From positions 496,001 to 560,000 of the forward strand of contig JANPZY010000001.1 in NCBI GenBank assembly GCA_024707325.1: a DNA stretch of 64,000 nt. The letters are read 5' to 3'. Shown here one piece after another: positions 17,773-24,973 of the stretch. Numbering within the stretch: the stretch's first letter is position 1; each line of letters starts with the position of its first letter. The notes below the pieces were generated by a model, which saw only the letters and a list, made by a program, of their open reading frames with translations, was not told the origin of the DNA and ran no database searches. This stretch comes from Opitutus sp. GTDB lineage: Bacteria; Verrucomicrobiota; Verrucomicrobiia; Opitutales; Opitutaceae. The translations under genes were made by a program, and so were the position numbers.

Positions 17773-18345
17773 TTACGGCGTCATTATGGGCGAAAGCGCC
17801 CATGTGCCGGTCTTCACCGCAAAATATTGCCCGGATGGAGTGCGCAGAACCACTTGCGCCTCCGAAGGCAGAGTTGCTCCCGCCCTCGGGGCAATGGTCG
17901 CGAAATACTCAAGAAGGTTTACAACGCCATCGCCATTGCGATCGGCGAACCCGTCGCTATAGTCGGCAGGGTTGAGCCCGTTAACGGTCTCCCATGCGTC
18001 CGGAATGCCGTCGCCGTCGCTGTCGGTGATCTCCTCTTGGTCTGAAAATCCGTTCATGTCCCGGTCCACCGCCGCCCAAAAGAATGACTCTGGCTTGGCG
18101 CGAAAGCCGGGCTTAAGCGTTACTTTCGTTCCTGACCAGAAGATGAGCGCTCCGTCCTTTTGGACGACGACCTTTTCGGCCGTGCTACTTGAGGTCGTGA
18201 GGATCGCTCCGTTATCGAGCACGATGCTGCTCTCACCGGCCAAAATGGTGGTGGCGGGCACGGTCTGATCACCACTCGAGATTAGCGGGCCGCCGGAGAC
18301 GCCCGCAACAATCGCCCACGCCAAGAATCGATGTCGCATGTTCAT
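17773..18345 (-). CDS. Secreted protein with coat-hanger and calcium-repeat motifs
   Basis: A 190-residue exported protein. A signal peptide (1-24) is followed by a segment VTLKPGFRAKPESFFWAAV that matches the 3-coathanger stack found in surface proteins of Bacteroidota and relatives. Then come thrombospondin-type-3-like acidic loops (DRDMNGFSDQEE, DSDGDGIPDAWE, DRNGDGVVNLLEY). AGAAGGGG-like spacing before the ATG at 18345 supports the start. It is probably a calcium-stabilised cell-surface protein that works with the RHS protein downstream. Intact. Confidence 0.72.
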   Translation of the reverse strand: MNMRHRFLAWAIVAGVSGGPLISSGDQTVPATTILAGESSIVLDNGAILTTSSSTAEKVVVQKDGALIFWSGTKVTLKPGFRAKPESFFWAAVDRDMNGFSDQEEITDSDGDGIPDAWETVNGLNPADYSDGFADRNGDGVVNLLEYFATIAPRAGATLPSEAQVVLRTPSGQYFAVKTGTWALSPIMTP

Positions 18346-18399
18346 GGTAGCCCCTTCTGTTTAAGCGCTGCAGCCTTCTACGCCCAACTATCCGGCTGC

Positions 18400-19464
18400 T
18401 TACTTGGATGTTCTCAGGCTAAGGTTCTCTGACTCGAGCCGATCGATTTTTTTCTCCTGCTCGATGAGGTGCAGAGTGAGTTCCTCGATCTTTGCAAGCA
18501 GTAGCGCCTGCATCTCGCCCAAGCTCACCCCATTCTCGGCAACTTCTTTCGCGGATGGAATCCCAGGCAGGTGCCCGTGGGTCCGAATATGCTCCTCCAC
18601 GGCCGAGAGTGACGCCAGTTGATATTCGGGTGCGAACACGTAGTCGGACCAGTCAGAGTCGACTATGACCTCTTTGGCCCGGATTCCGCCGTTCACGGCG
18701 AGCTTCTGAGTAGGCGATGTGGTTCCAATGCCGACGTTTCCTGCAGGCGTGACGGTCAATCTAACCGCCCCGTAAGTTCCTAATTGAACGCTCCCGGAAG
18801 AGGTCTTCGTGCCAATGAGAAGCGAATTATCGAGTGTGCCTGGATAATCAAACCCCGTGCCCCTCGGGTCGGTCTCGGCTTTTTGATTTATTCCGACGAT
18901 TCCGTAAACGGTCCCGCCATCCTGCGACAAAAGGACGTAGGCCCCGCCCACTTCTCCACTCGCGTTGGCAGTGTCGCCTTGGAGTTCAAGCCCGGCGAGC
19001 TTCAGACTCTTGACCGTGATGACTTCGTCGATCGATGCGGTAGTCCCTCCGACCGTAAGGCGGCTCGTGGGCGCATTGGTGCCGATACCGACCTTATCAG
19101 AATTGATGCGGAGAGCTTCGGCAGCGCCAACGAAGAACGAGTGATGACGAGCGTTAGGAACTTGATATCGCAGTTCGGAGGACTCGATTGCGAAACCGTA
19201 GTAGTCCTGCGCGGTAGACGAACTAGAATAGAGACTGATCTTCTCTCCAGTGGTCTTCGCGAAGGTGAGCGGTCGGTCAGGCGTCGATATTCCTATACCG
19301 ACACTCGTGGAAGTGGTCGATCCCACCGTCCCGCCCGGGACAAAGATCGTTTGAGCGGAGGCCGCCAAGGCGCCTGCGAAGAGGAGCGAAGCGCCGAAAC
19401 GGACATGACCAAGGAAGGCGGGCCCGCGCAAGCGGACCGCGAATGCGGTATTCAGGGCGTTCAT
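18400..19464 (-). CDS. Surface protein with Peptidase_S74-like C-terminal end
   Basis: A 354-residue exported protein. The ATG at 19464 gives a signal peptide ending near ALAASAQ; the frame upstream to 19605 looks untranslated. The body has repeated VGIGTxxPTxxLTV units (GIGISTPDRPLTF, VGIGTNAPTSRLTV, NVGIGTTSPTQKLAV), as in trimeric fibre stalks. The end has the conserved DWSDYVFAPEY, HGHLPGIPSAKEV and a coiled coil (KIEELTLHLIEQEKKIDRLE). Such C-termini act as intramolecular chaperones for fibre proteins. First gene of the block that ends with the RHS protein. Confidence 0.8.
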   Translation of the reverse strand: MNALNTAFAVRLRGPAFLGHVRFGASLLFAGALAASAQTIFVPGGTVGSTTSTSVGIGISTPDRPLTFAKTTGEKISLYSSSSTAQDYYGFAIESSELRYQVPNARHHSFFVGAAEALRINSDKVGIGTNAPTSRLTVGGTTASIDEVITVKSLKLAGLELQGDTANASGEVGGAYVLLSQDGGTVYGIVGINQKAETDPRGTGFDYPGTLDNSLLIGTKTSSGSVQLGTYGAVRLTVTPAGNVGIGTTSPTQKLAVNGGIRAKEVIVDSDWSDYVFAPEYQLASLSAVEEHIRTHGHLPGIPSAKEVAENGVSLGEMQALLLAKIEELTLHLIEQEKKIDRLESENLSLRTSK

Positions 19465-19797
19465 TGAGGTTAAGGCTGGAGGGCGCTGGAGCGCCGGGGA
19501 CTGGAATCGCACGCCAGCAACGAGACCGCTCGAGTCCGACCTCTGCATAACCGACACCGGGCTCGAGAGCACCGCCACCGAATTGCCCCTCGGTTGAGGC
19601 CGCATTGTCTTCGGAAATCAAATACAAAACCCGGGAAAATATCCCGATTTGATTACCGCAATGCGTCTTGACACGAATCGAGCCGGCGAAGCCGCAACAC
19701 GGTTTTGCATAAATTCGACTGCACTATACGCACCGTAATATCCGATACGGTGCATGAAAAGGTCCGTCGCCCTCGTCGCCATGCCTTCGCCAGCTTC
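19465..19797. promoter_or_regulatory. Upstream region of the fibre/RHS block with a palindrome
   Basis: About 330 bases with no gene. It contains CCGGGAAAATATCCCG at 19631-19646, a near-palindrome related to the one in the three dispersed repeats further right, embedded in AT-rich sequence. This is a reasonable place for the promoter of the minus-strand block, but no clear -35/-10 pair was identified. Confidence 0.4.
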
Positions 19798-20475
19798 TCA
19801 CGCAACTTTGAGCCCGGCGCTTGATACTCCCGCGATCACCGCAAGCCGTGGCTTGCGTGGGCCCCGCGTAAAGTCGCAGCTCATCATCGCGGCGAGCACC
19901 TCGTCTTCATCCGGCTCAAGATAGCGCTGCGTGATCGCAATGGACGAATGATTCAACCCGGCGGACACGACCAGGATGTCATGACCACTGGCTTCGTAGA
20001 CTTTCCGAGCCCAGGTCTTCCGCAGGGTGTGCGTCCCCAACCGCCCGTCGTCCTCGATCGCCGCTTTCTCGAACGCACCTTTGATGATGTGCCGCGCCAT
20101 GAAGCGTGACAGCGCCCGCGCGTCGCCTGCTGAGTCGCACTCCCGCGAAAGAAAGAGGGGGAGATCCGGCGCCAGTTCCAACCGGCGCCTGAGCCACCCC
20201 AAGTAGCTCTCGAGCGCCCGACGAAGTTCCGGGAGCACCGGCACCCAGCGGGTCCGCCCATAGCCGCCCTTCATCTTCCGGGGCGGCAGTCCCACCTTGG
20301 ACACCACCACCCCATTCTTCACGATGGTGCCCACGGTCCACTGGAGCACCTCGCTGATCCGAAACCCCGTCATCCATTGGGCGGTGACCAAGGCCCGGTC
20401 CCGCGGCTCCAGGCTTCGCACGACCTGCATCAGTCGGCGTTCCTCTTCCGAAGTAAGTGATCGACGTCCTGCCAT
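19798..20475 (-). CDS. Short solo tyrosine recombinase
   Basis: A 225-residue tyrosine recombinase consisting of almost only the catalytic domain. Catalytic residues are Arg39 (GFRISEVL), His149 and Arg152 (HTLRK), His176 (GLNHSS) and Tyr185 (QRYLEP). The N-terminal core-binding domain of about 100 residues present in ordinary integrases is absent, and I see no integron-integrase-specific insert. It abuts a 26-bp hairpin site about 95 bases upstream that recurs twice more in the island, so it may act on those sites. Complete in frame. Confidence 0.88.
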   Translation of the reverse strand: MAGRRSLTSEEERRLMQVVRSLEPRDRALVTAQWMTGFRISEVLQWTVGTIVKNGVVVSKVGLPPRKMKGGYGRTRWVPVLPELRRALESYLGWLRRRLELAPDLPLFLSRECDSAGDARALSRFMARHIIKGAFEKAAIEDDGRLGTHTLRKTWARKVYEASGHDILVVSAGLNHSSIAITQRYLEPDEDEVLAAMMSCDFTRGPRKPRLAVIAGVSSAGLKVA

Positions 20476-20568
20476 GATGGAGGAGAGCTGCGCTTTCAGG
20501 GCAAAGCCCTGCCCCCCTCACCTCCCGTCTCCCCACTCTTCCTTCCCGTCAGCCCGCCCCTTTGTCAG

Positions 20569-20594
20569 TTCACCGTTTGGCTGCTTTCGGTGAA
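20569..20594 (+). repeat. 26-bp hairpin site, copy 1
   Basis: TTCACCGTTT, five variable bases, then CTTTCGGTGAA. The arms TTCACCG/CGGTGAA are perfectly complementary. The following GGCGAGGCGGTGCGG also recurs after copy 2 and GCCCGGGCGGC-like sequence after copy 3. Located just upstream of the solo recombinase gene. Confidence 0.75.
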
Positions 20595-20628
20595 TAGGCC
20601 CGGGCGGCGAGGCGGTGCGGCGAAGACG

Positions 20629-20892
20629 TCATAAGCCGCCCGGCGGTTCGCTAGCTGGGTGCTTTATCAACCACCCCTCTTGATTGGTCTTCGCCACACC
20701 AACCGTCGCAAGTAGCGACACTCCGAGATAACCAACCGCCGGCGAAAGCTCCAACAGCGGCGGCGGCCGGAGCATCGTCGCCGACCGGTAAAACAACCCA
20801 ATCGCGAGCATGAGAATCGCGATCCCCAAGCCGGCTACAAAAACGTGAACGTCTCGCGGCCACCTTTGCCTAATGTTAAAGATCAGCCACAT
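20629..20892 (-). CDS. Cassette gene: two-span membrane protein
   Basis: An 87-residue frame with hydrophobic segments at about residues 19-36 and 52-66. The nominal ATG at 20892 lies inside the attC site, so the first 10-14 residues (MWLIFNIRQ) are attC-derived and the true start may be further in. It is the last gene of the attC-separated chain. Downstream it meets hairpin copy 1 rather than another attC. Function unknown. Confidence 0.45.
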   Translation of the reverse strand: MWLIFNIRQRWPRDVHVFVAGLGIAILMLAIGLFYRSATMLRPPPLLELSPAVGYLGVSLLATVGVAKTNQEGWLIKHPASEPPGGL

Positions 20893-20964
20893 GCGTGCTA
20901 GGCGGGTCGTGCGGCAGTACGAAACGTTATAAGCATACGTATTGGCTGTAGCGCTTGGTTGGGC
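20868..20964 (-). other. attC-like recombination site 1
   Basis: Read on the minus strand it opens GCCCAAC (consensus RYYYAAC) and closes with ATTAGGC (GTTRRRY-like). An imperfect inverted repeat built on AGCATACGTATTGGCTG and CAGCCACATGCGTGCT lies between, with a loop of about 30 bases. Size (97 bp) and layout fit integron attC sites. Confidence 0.7.
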
Positions 20965-20970
20965 TTTTCT

Positions 20971-21450
20971 TCATCGAAGCTCGAAAACAGAACAGCCGTA
21001 ACGTGTCCTTGTAAGATCGGCGACGACGTAGCGACCAAACTCGCCAAATTCCGCTCCCGCTTCGAACTTCGACAAAACACTATCTCGGCCAAACACGCAA
21101 AAGAACGCTCTTGCGCCGGCCGTATGCGCCTTGAACGCGGCGAGCTTTTCGCGATCCGTGGAAATATCGCGATGAAACTTCCGCGCCCACTTCATCTCGA
21201 CTGCGAAATGGTAGCCGTGACCTTCGGCGACGAAATCGAGCTTCTTCTTATCACCTCGGCCTGCGCGCACTAATCCCGGACAGGCAACTTCGCATCGCAC
21301 GGTGAATCAGCGAGCGGTGAAGATACGAAGCGCAGGTTCGTAGAGAACGTACTCGCTGAAGGCGGGGTTCATCTCGCAGGCCGCAAGATAGCTGATGTAG
21401 CCTGCGAGGCCGCGTTGAATGCGAAAGAAGACGTCTTCAGGTGAGCTCAT
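20971..21450 (-). pseudogene. Cassette gene: nuclease-like protein with an in-frame TGA
   Basis: The frame from ATG 21450 (MSSPEDVFFRIQRG) runs 47 codons to a TGA at 21309-21307. In the same frame it resumes FTVRCEVACPGL and continues to 20971. The join reads naturally if TGA was GGA (TARGFTV). The distal half has KKLDFVAEGHGYHF then AVEMKWA, an Asp...Glu-x-Lys arrangement resembling PD-(D/E)xK nucleases. Full length would be about 159 residues. Starting six bases after an attC, it is a classic cassette. A nonsense mutation, recoding or a base error could explain the stop. Confidence 0.6.
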
Positions 21451-21455
21451 TCTTT

Positions 21456-21552
21456 GCCCAACGTTAACGATGGCACGCCGCTACTTGGCGCGACTCGCCC
21501 GCCGGCACGAGGCGTGACAAGCAGTGGCGTGGGCTCTGGCGCCTGGTTCGCC
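21456..21552 (-). other. attC-like recombination site 2
   Basis: On the minus strand it opens GGCGAAC and closes CGTTGGGC. The inverted arms CACGCCACTGCTTG and CAAGTAGCGGCGTG pair imperfectly around a loop of about 36 bases. It fits between the lipoprotein gene and the nuclease-like gene, in the same orientation as the other sites. Confidence 0.75.
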
Positions 21553-21588
21553 TCTTTATTCACGATCTACTCCGGAGATGTGCATAAT

Positions 21589-21930
21589 CTACGGTGTCGG
21601 AAACCGGAGGCATCCGATCACGTTCCCAGCGCCGTCGCACGCGTAAACGCCCTGACACTTCACGAAACCGGTGGCACTGGGTCCAGGTAAACGAAAAGTC
21701 AGATATACCAATAGCGCACAATTCAGTCGTGAGGTCTCAGGATCATTCCATGCATATGATGCACCGACTATCGCTTTCTCGTAATCGCTATAATACGTCC
21801 TCATGTAGTCGACGCAGTTCGCGACCGCTTTCTCGCCTATAGCGGCTGCGCGTGTTTCATGCCTAGACTTTTCCGAGCAGGAGCAAAGCACGATAGCGAG
21901 GCCGAGAAGACATAAGGTGATAGCACGCAT
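21589..21930 (-). CDS. Cassette gene: small lipoprotein
   Basis: A 113-residue protein starting at the ATG at 21930 (MRAITLCLLGLAIVLCSC). The hydrophobic leader ends in a lipobox-like VLCSC, so it is probably lipid-anchored. The mature part has paired cysteines (NCVDYM, NCALLVY, KCQGVYACDG, IGCLRF) that could form disulfides outside the cytoplasm. No family recognised. It is followed within 40 bases by attC site 2, as expected for a gene cassette. Confidence 0.6.
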   Translation of the reverse strand: MRAITLCLLGLAIVLCSCSEKSRHETRAAAIGEKAVANCVDYMRTYYSDYEKAIVGASYAWNDPETSRLNCALLVYLTFRLPGPSATGFVKCQGVYACDGAGNVIGCLRFPTP

Positions 21931-21934
21931 ACAG

Positions 21935-21965
21935 CGTTTGTTGGCTAACGTCAAAGGTGAGTCGG
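21935..21965 (-). other. Truncated attC remnant
   Basis: On the minus strand, ACCTTTGACGTTAGCC matches the closing end of attC site 4 (CTTTGACGTTAGGC), but the opening half and the long inverted arms are missing. Reads as a deleted attC between the DUF2513 and lipoprotein cassettes. Confidence 0.4.
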
Positions 21966-22002
21966 AGTTGGCTCCATCGCTTTGTCAGGCTCAGTTTTCA
22001 TT

Positions 22003-22368
22003 TCATTCTGCTCCGAATACTTGCTTCTGAACTTGAACGCGGACCATCTCAACAACGGCTGATATGGTGTAAGCTGCTCCAGGCTTAATGATACGCTCTC
22101 TTACCTTGGTCCATATCGTGTCTTGTCGAATACCCTCACAAAAATCATGTCCGCTGTTGGTGAGTCGGTCGATCTGTCCGTGGACTATCCCGTAAGAAAC
22201 CGACTTAATCACGCGCCCCTCCGCTAAGCCTGCGTCTAGAATTAGTGCAACGTGATGGGCGCAAATCGTCGGATCAACGCCCTCCACGCGGATATAATCT
22301 CCGTATTGGTATTTATCGGCTTCGACGTTGAGGATGATGGTTCGTATAATCTCTAGGTCACGCTTCAT
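22003..22368 (-). CDS. Cassette gene: DUF2513 protein
   Basis: A 121-residue protein from the ATG at 22368 (MKRDLEIIRTIILNVEAD). The longer frame upstream only translates the attC site (PNQALQP and so on). The start, the central HVALILDAGLAEGRVI and the GHDFCEGIRQDTIW region match DUF2513, a winged-helix-like family common in phages, cassettes and plasmids and thought to be regulatory. Intact, preceded 11 bases upstream by attC site 4. Confidence 0.8.
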   Translation of the reverse strand: MKRDLEIIRTIILNVEADKYQYGDYIRVEGVDPTICAHHVALILDAGLAEGRVIKSVSYGIVHGQIDRLTNSGHDFCEGIRQDTIWTKVRERIIKPGAAYTISAVVEMVRVQVQKQVFGAE

Positions 22369-22379
22369 GGTTTGTTTCT

Positions 22380-22478
22380 GCCTAACGTCAAAGATCAGCC
22401 ACACGTGTGCTTGGCGCGGGCTGTGCGTAAGCACAGAACGTGACAAGCATACGTGTGGCTGTAGCGCCTGGTTCGGCC
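22380..22478 (-). other. attC-like recombination site 4 (best match)
   Basis: On the minus strand it opens GCCGAACC and closes CGTTAGGC, matching RYYYAAC and GTTRRRY. Arms CAGCCACACGTATGCTTG and CAAGCACACGTGTGGCTG differ at one position, and the loop contains a second small hairpin (TGTGCTTACGCACA). 99 bp. This is the clearest attC in the window. Confidence 0.85.
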
Positions 22479-22481
22479 TTT

Positions 22482-22868
22482 TCATTCTAGCGAAGGATCA
22501 GGTGGGTAAGGTCCCATCACTTTTTGAATCGACGGCCAGACTAGGTAACTCTGCCAAACATGGCCATCGCGTGTGCAATAAACGACAAACTCCGAAGAAC
22601 CATCCGCTCGCTGCTTATACTTGAGCTCACCACAGCCGGAGACGTGATTCGCCGCGAGCGCTTTCGATATGCCGAAATGAAAATCTGTGCGCCAAGTGCG
22701 CTCGAACTTAGACGCGACCGATGCAGGCGGCGGACGTTCACTTGCTGGCGGAGCAAAAAAGTGAGCGATGATAGCACCACATGCCGCCAGCGCGAAGACG
22801 GCCACCAGCACCTTGGACGGCCGCTTTTCTTTGGTCGGAGCCTGCGGAGTTGGCGTGCGGAAGATCAT
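22482..22868 (-). CDS. Cassette gene: membrane-anchored hypothetical protein
   Basis: A 128-residue protein with a basic N-terminus, one membrane span (residues 19-38) and a soluble extracytoplasmic part with a possible disulfide (SGCGELKY and VVYCTRDGH). The stop lies four bases before attC site 4 and the start about five bases after attC site 5, an exact gene-cassette fit. No family recognised. Confidence 0.6.
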   Translation of the reverse strand: MIFRTPTPQAPTKEKRPSKVLVAVFALAACGAIIAHFFAPPASERPPPASVASKFERTWRTDFHFGISKALAANHVSGCGELKYKQRADGSSEFVVYCTRDGHVWQSYLVWPSIQKVMGPYPPDPSLE

Positions 22869-22873
22869 CTTTT

Positions 22874-22943
22874 GCCGAACGTTTCAGCTCAGACAAGGAG
22901 GGGAGCGAGGCTCCCCGGAGTTGTCTGTGGCGATTGGTTCGGC
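22874..22943 (-). other. attC-like recombination site 5
   Basis: A short (70 bp) site. It opens GCCGAAC and closes GTTCGGC on the minus strand. Arms CCACAGACAACTCCGGGGAGC and GCTCCCCTCCTTGTCTGAGC pair imperfectly with a very small loop. Confidence 0.75.
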
Positions 22944-22946
22944 TTC

Positions 22947-23386
22947 TTAAACATTCGCGAGGAGCTTCCGGTAATCGGTGAACTCATTCTTCCAATCGCC
23001 ATAGCAGGCGGTCAAACCGCACTTTGGACACCGACAGCCGAGATACAGCCAACGGACGTCCTCGCTCCCTTCGTAGAGTGAAATGCCAACAGTGATCTCA
23101 AACGAGCCGGCACCGCACGGGCACTCGCACTCCTGTAACTCCGCATCGGCGAGATAATCCTCTGAATCACCGATTGGGTGCTTTTGCTTGCATCGGGAGC
23201 ATTCACGCAGGCCGCACCTTCATTGTCGTCCAAATGCAGGTGAAACTCTCGATTGCCGCACTTACAGCCTGTGTCTACGAATTCGGTGGCTCGATAGCCA
23301 TTGAGCTCACTGTTGCGGACGATCTCTGCGCGGATGTCCGCTTGTGCCTCTCCATATCGGAACTTACCTTTTTGCGTGAGCGCCAT
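22947..23386 (-). pseudogene. Cassette gene: CxxC zinc-binding-like protein, one-base shift
   Basis: From the ATG at 23386 the frame reads MALTQKGKFRYGEAQ to LDDNEGAA, then drifts. Adding one base near 23215 continues as LRECSRCKQKHPIGDSEDY and on to CRCPKCGLTACYGDWKNEF, ending at 22947. The restored 146-residue protein has four Cys pairs (CKCG, CSRC, CECPCG, CRCPKC) and probably binds zinc. I recall similar small proteins in gene cassettes, but no function. The shift is probably a base error like others in the window. Confidence 0.6.
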
Positions 23387-23399
23387 GGGGCTTTTCTTT

Positions 23400-23534
23400 G
23401 CCGAACGTTAGAGATGTGCCGCGCGCGGGCGAGCAGAGAGTGAGCCCTTCTGAATTACTTGAAATGTGGAGCGGAGGCGGCCCATGCGAATCACGTGCCG
23501 TTCCCGCGCGTTGGCACTGGCGACTGGATCGGCC
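23400..23534 (-). other. attC-like recombination site 6
   Basis: A 135-bp site. It opens GGCCGATCC (a variant of RYYYAAC) and closes CGTTCGGC on the minus strand. Arms AGTGCCAACGCGCGGG and CCGCGCGCGGCAC pair imperfectly around a long loop. Confidence 0.65.
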
Positions 23535-23541
23535 ATCTTCA

Positions 23542-23772
23542 CTAGAGGTCAGAAGAGGCCGAGCGCACTAAACTACGGCCATACAGCATGCCGCCAATCG
23601 AACCCAAAGAACCAACGCATGCAGTGAAAAGCTCTTCGGAAAAGACTCGGTATTGGATGCACGACGGGACCACATCCCACAACAGCTTCACCCCTATCAG
23701 CAGGGCGACGCCGGAAATTCCGCAAATGAGAACACCGAAGAACTTCTTCGCCTGGGGTGAGGGTCCTTTCAT
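23542..23772 (-). CDS. Cassette gene: small two-span membrane protein
   Basis: A 76-residue protein. It has hydrophobic segments at residues 12-32 and 50-65, and a short basic N-terminus (MKGPSPQAKKFF). The stop lies eight bases before attC site 6. Function unknown. It is the first gene in transcription order of the attC-separated chain, with the dispersed repeat R1 about 230 bases upstream. Confidence 0.5.
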   Translation of the reverse strand: MKGPSPQAKKFFGVLICGISGVALLIGVKLLWDVVPSCIQYRVFSEELFTACVGSLGSIGGMLYGRSLVRSASSDL

Positions 23773-24004
23773 CTTTCTTCCGCCGATCAGTAGTGTTATG
23801 CCAAAACTCCCCGATGCCGTGGAGCGGCACCAATGTCATCTTGGTGCTGCCACCAGTAATCCGTGCCGAGGTTACTTAAGCAACTATCTCTCACGCGCGT
23901 TCGCTAATCGGTCGAGCGCTTATCGGTAAAACCCGCGCCGTCCCTCATAGATTCCCCACACGCCCGACCGAACGCTGCTCAGCATCCCGTCCAACGCCTT
24001 CGAA

Positions 24005-24170
24005 GATCGCGCAAGCTTCGCCCCATCATTTTCGGGACGAAGTGTTTCGAATCGAAACCGAACGGGTAACCCAAGCCACGCAATCCTGCCGGGTGGAAAC
24101 GCATTCGCTAAGCCCGTTCGACCGGGAAATTCCCCGGAAAGTTCACGCCCCCCTCTCCTCAGGCGCTTGC
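24005..24170 (-). repeat. Dispersed repeat R1, upstream of the cassette chain
   Basis: About 165 bases homologous to 25745-25905 and 30030-30180. The shared blocks are GCTTCGCCCCATCA, a GACGAAGTG-like block, a TTCGCTAAGCC/TTCGCCAAGC block and the near-palindrome CCGGGAAATTCCCCGG (24122-24137). No convincing protein is encoded. It precedes a minus-strand module, as do the other copies. The rest of 23773-24372 contains no recognisable gene. Confidence 0.65.
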
Positions 24171-24178
24171 GCCCAGAG

Positions 24179-24204
24179 TTCACCGTTTCCTCCCTTTCGG
24201 TGAA
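24179..24204 (+). repeat. 26-bp hairpin site, copy 2
   Basis: TTCACCGTTT, five variable bases (CCTCC), CTTTCGGTGAA, in the same orientation as copies 1 and 3. It is followed by GGCGAGGAGGCGGTGCGG, closely matching the sequence after copy 1. Lies between repeat R1 and the PIN-domain module. Confidence 0.75.
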
Positions 24205-24372
24205 GTGGACGGGGCGAGGAGGCGGTGCGGGGAGTTACTCATCAATCGAATGCGCCCAGCGGCCGTTCTGGAAGCCATGTGCTCCGAGCAGAATCAAGCG
24301 GTAACAAAGATCGGTGCGTCGGCTCGTGGTTTCAAAACTACAGCGATCCTCGATACGTGCATGGGGCCTTAC

Positions 24373-24915
24373 CTATAGCTCACTAGGCCTAACAATCTGT
24401 CCGGCTCCGAGCCCAACCAATCTCGGCTTCTTAGAGGCCCTATGGAAATTTTCGTCGGCTGTGACAAATACCTCCCCTCCGTAGTGCAGGTGACACCACA
24501 TCGTCAGCACATCGCACTTCGCATTCAGCCACCGCTTCCACGCCGCTGTCCCCATTTCGCCTCCGACGAACTCAAAAGGCACCGAAGAAAAAAGAATGTC
24601 GTGGATCTTCCGTTCGAGTTCCTCTGCCTCATCACTGTGAATCCGGCAGTAATCCACAAACGCGATGCCTACATACGCGGGAGGCGTGAGTATTGTGGCT
24701 GCCCCGAAACCTAGCTGATCAAGCCGCCTTTGGAACTCGCTGAAGTTCTCGATCGGCTCCCCACATCTCCTTCGCTCCGCAGCAGCGATCGCAGCAATTT
24801 GGGTCGTAGCTAGCCCCGAAGCACAGCGCGCTAGCAGTCGACGGATGAAGACCGCTTCCGCCCGTTCCTCCTCAAGAGCAAATACGCAGTTGGTATCTAA
24901 CGTATAACGCTGCAT
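24373..24915 (-). CDS. PIN-domain protein, possible toxin nuclease
   Basis: A 180-residue protein from the ATG at 24915. It starts RYTLDTNCVFAL, with the first PIN-domain acidic residue at Asp7. Later come KCDVLTMWCHLHYGG and VFVTADENFHRASK, the remaining acidic positions of a metal-dependent RNase fold. It is longer than typical VapC toxins (about 130 residues). The gene overlaps or directly follows the 24974-25610 gene, depending on the start used (a TTG at 24987 is also open), so the two are probably one operon. Whether the partner is an antitoxin is unclear. Confidence 0.65.
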   Translation of the reverse strand: MQRYTLDTNCVFALEEERAEAVFIRRLLARCASGLATTQIAAIAAAERRRCGEPIENFSEFQRRLDQLGFGAATILTPPAYVGIAFVDYCRIHSDEAEELERKIHDILFSSVPFEFVGGEMGTAAWKRWLNAKCDVLTMWCHLHYGGEVFVTADENFHRASKKPRLVGLGAGQIVRPSEL

Positions 24916-24973
24916 CGATTCGTGAGCGTCGCAGCTCAGGTGCCCCGGCCGAGGGTGAACAGAGTTTGGGACT

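Noticed and set aside
18400..19464. Phage tail fibre, hence a prophage
   Set aside because: No capsid, terminase, portal or lysis genes are present. A signal peptide and the partner genes fit a bacterial surface protein.
19798..20475. Solo recombinase read as an integron integrase
   Set aside because: It lacks the N-terminal domain and I see no integrase-specific insert between the catalytic motifs, so the cassette chain is treated as lacking its integrase.
23920..24183. An 87-codon protein in repeat R1 (and the similar frame in R3)
   Set aside because: The frame is not conserved among the three repeat copies, and codon make-up is random-like.
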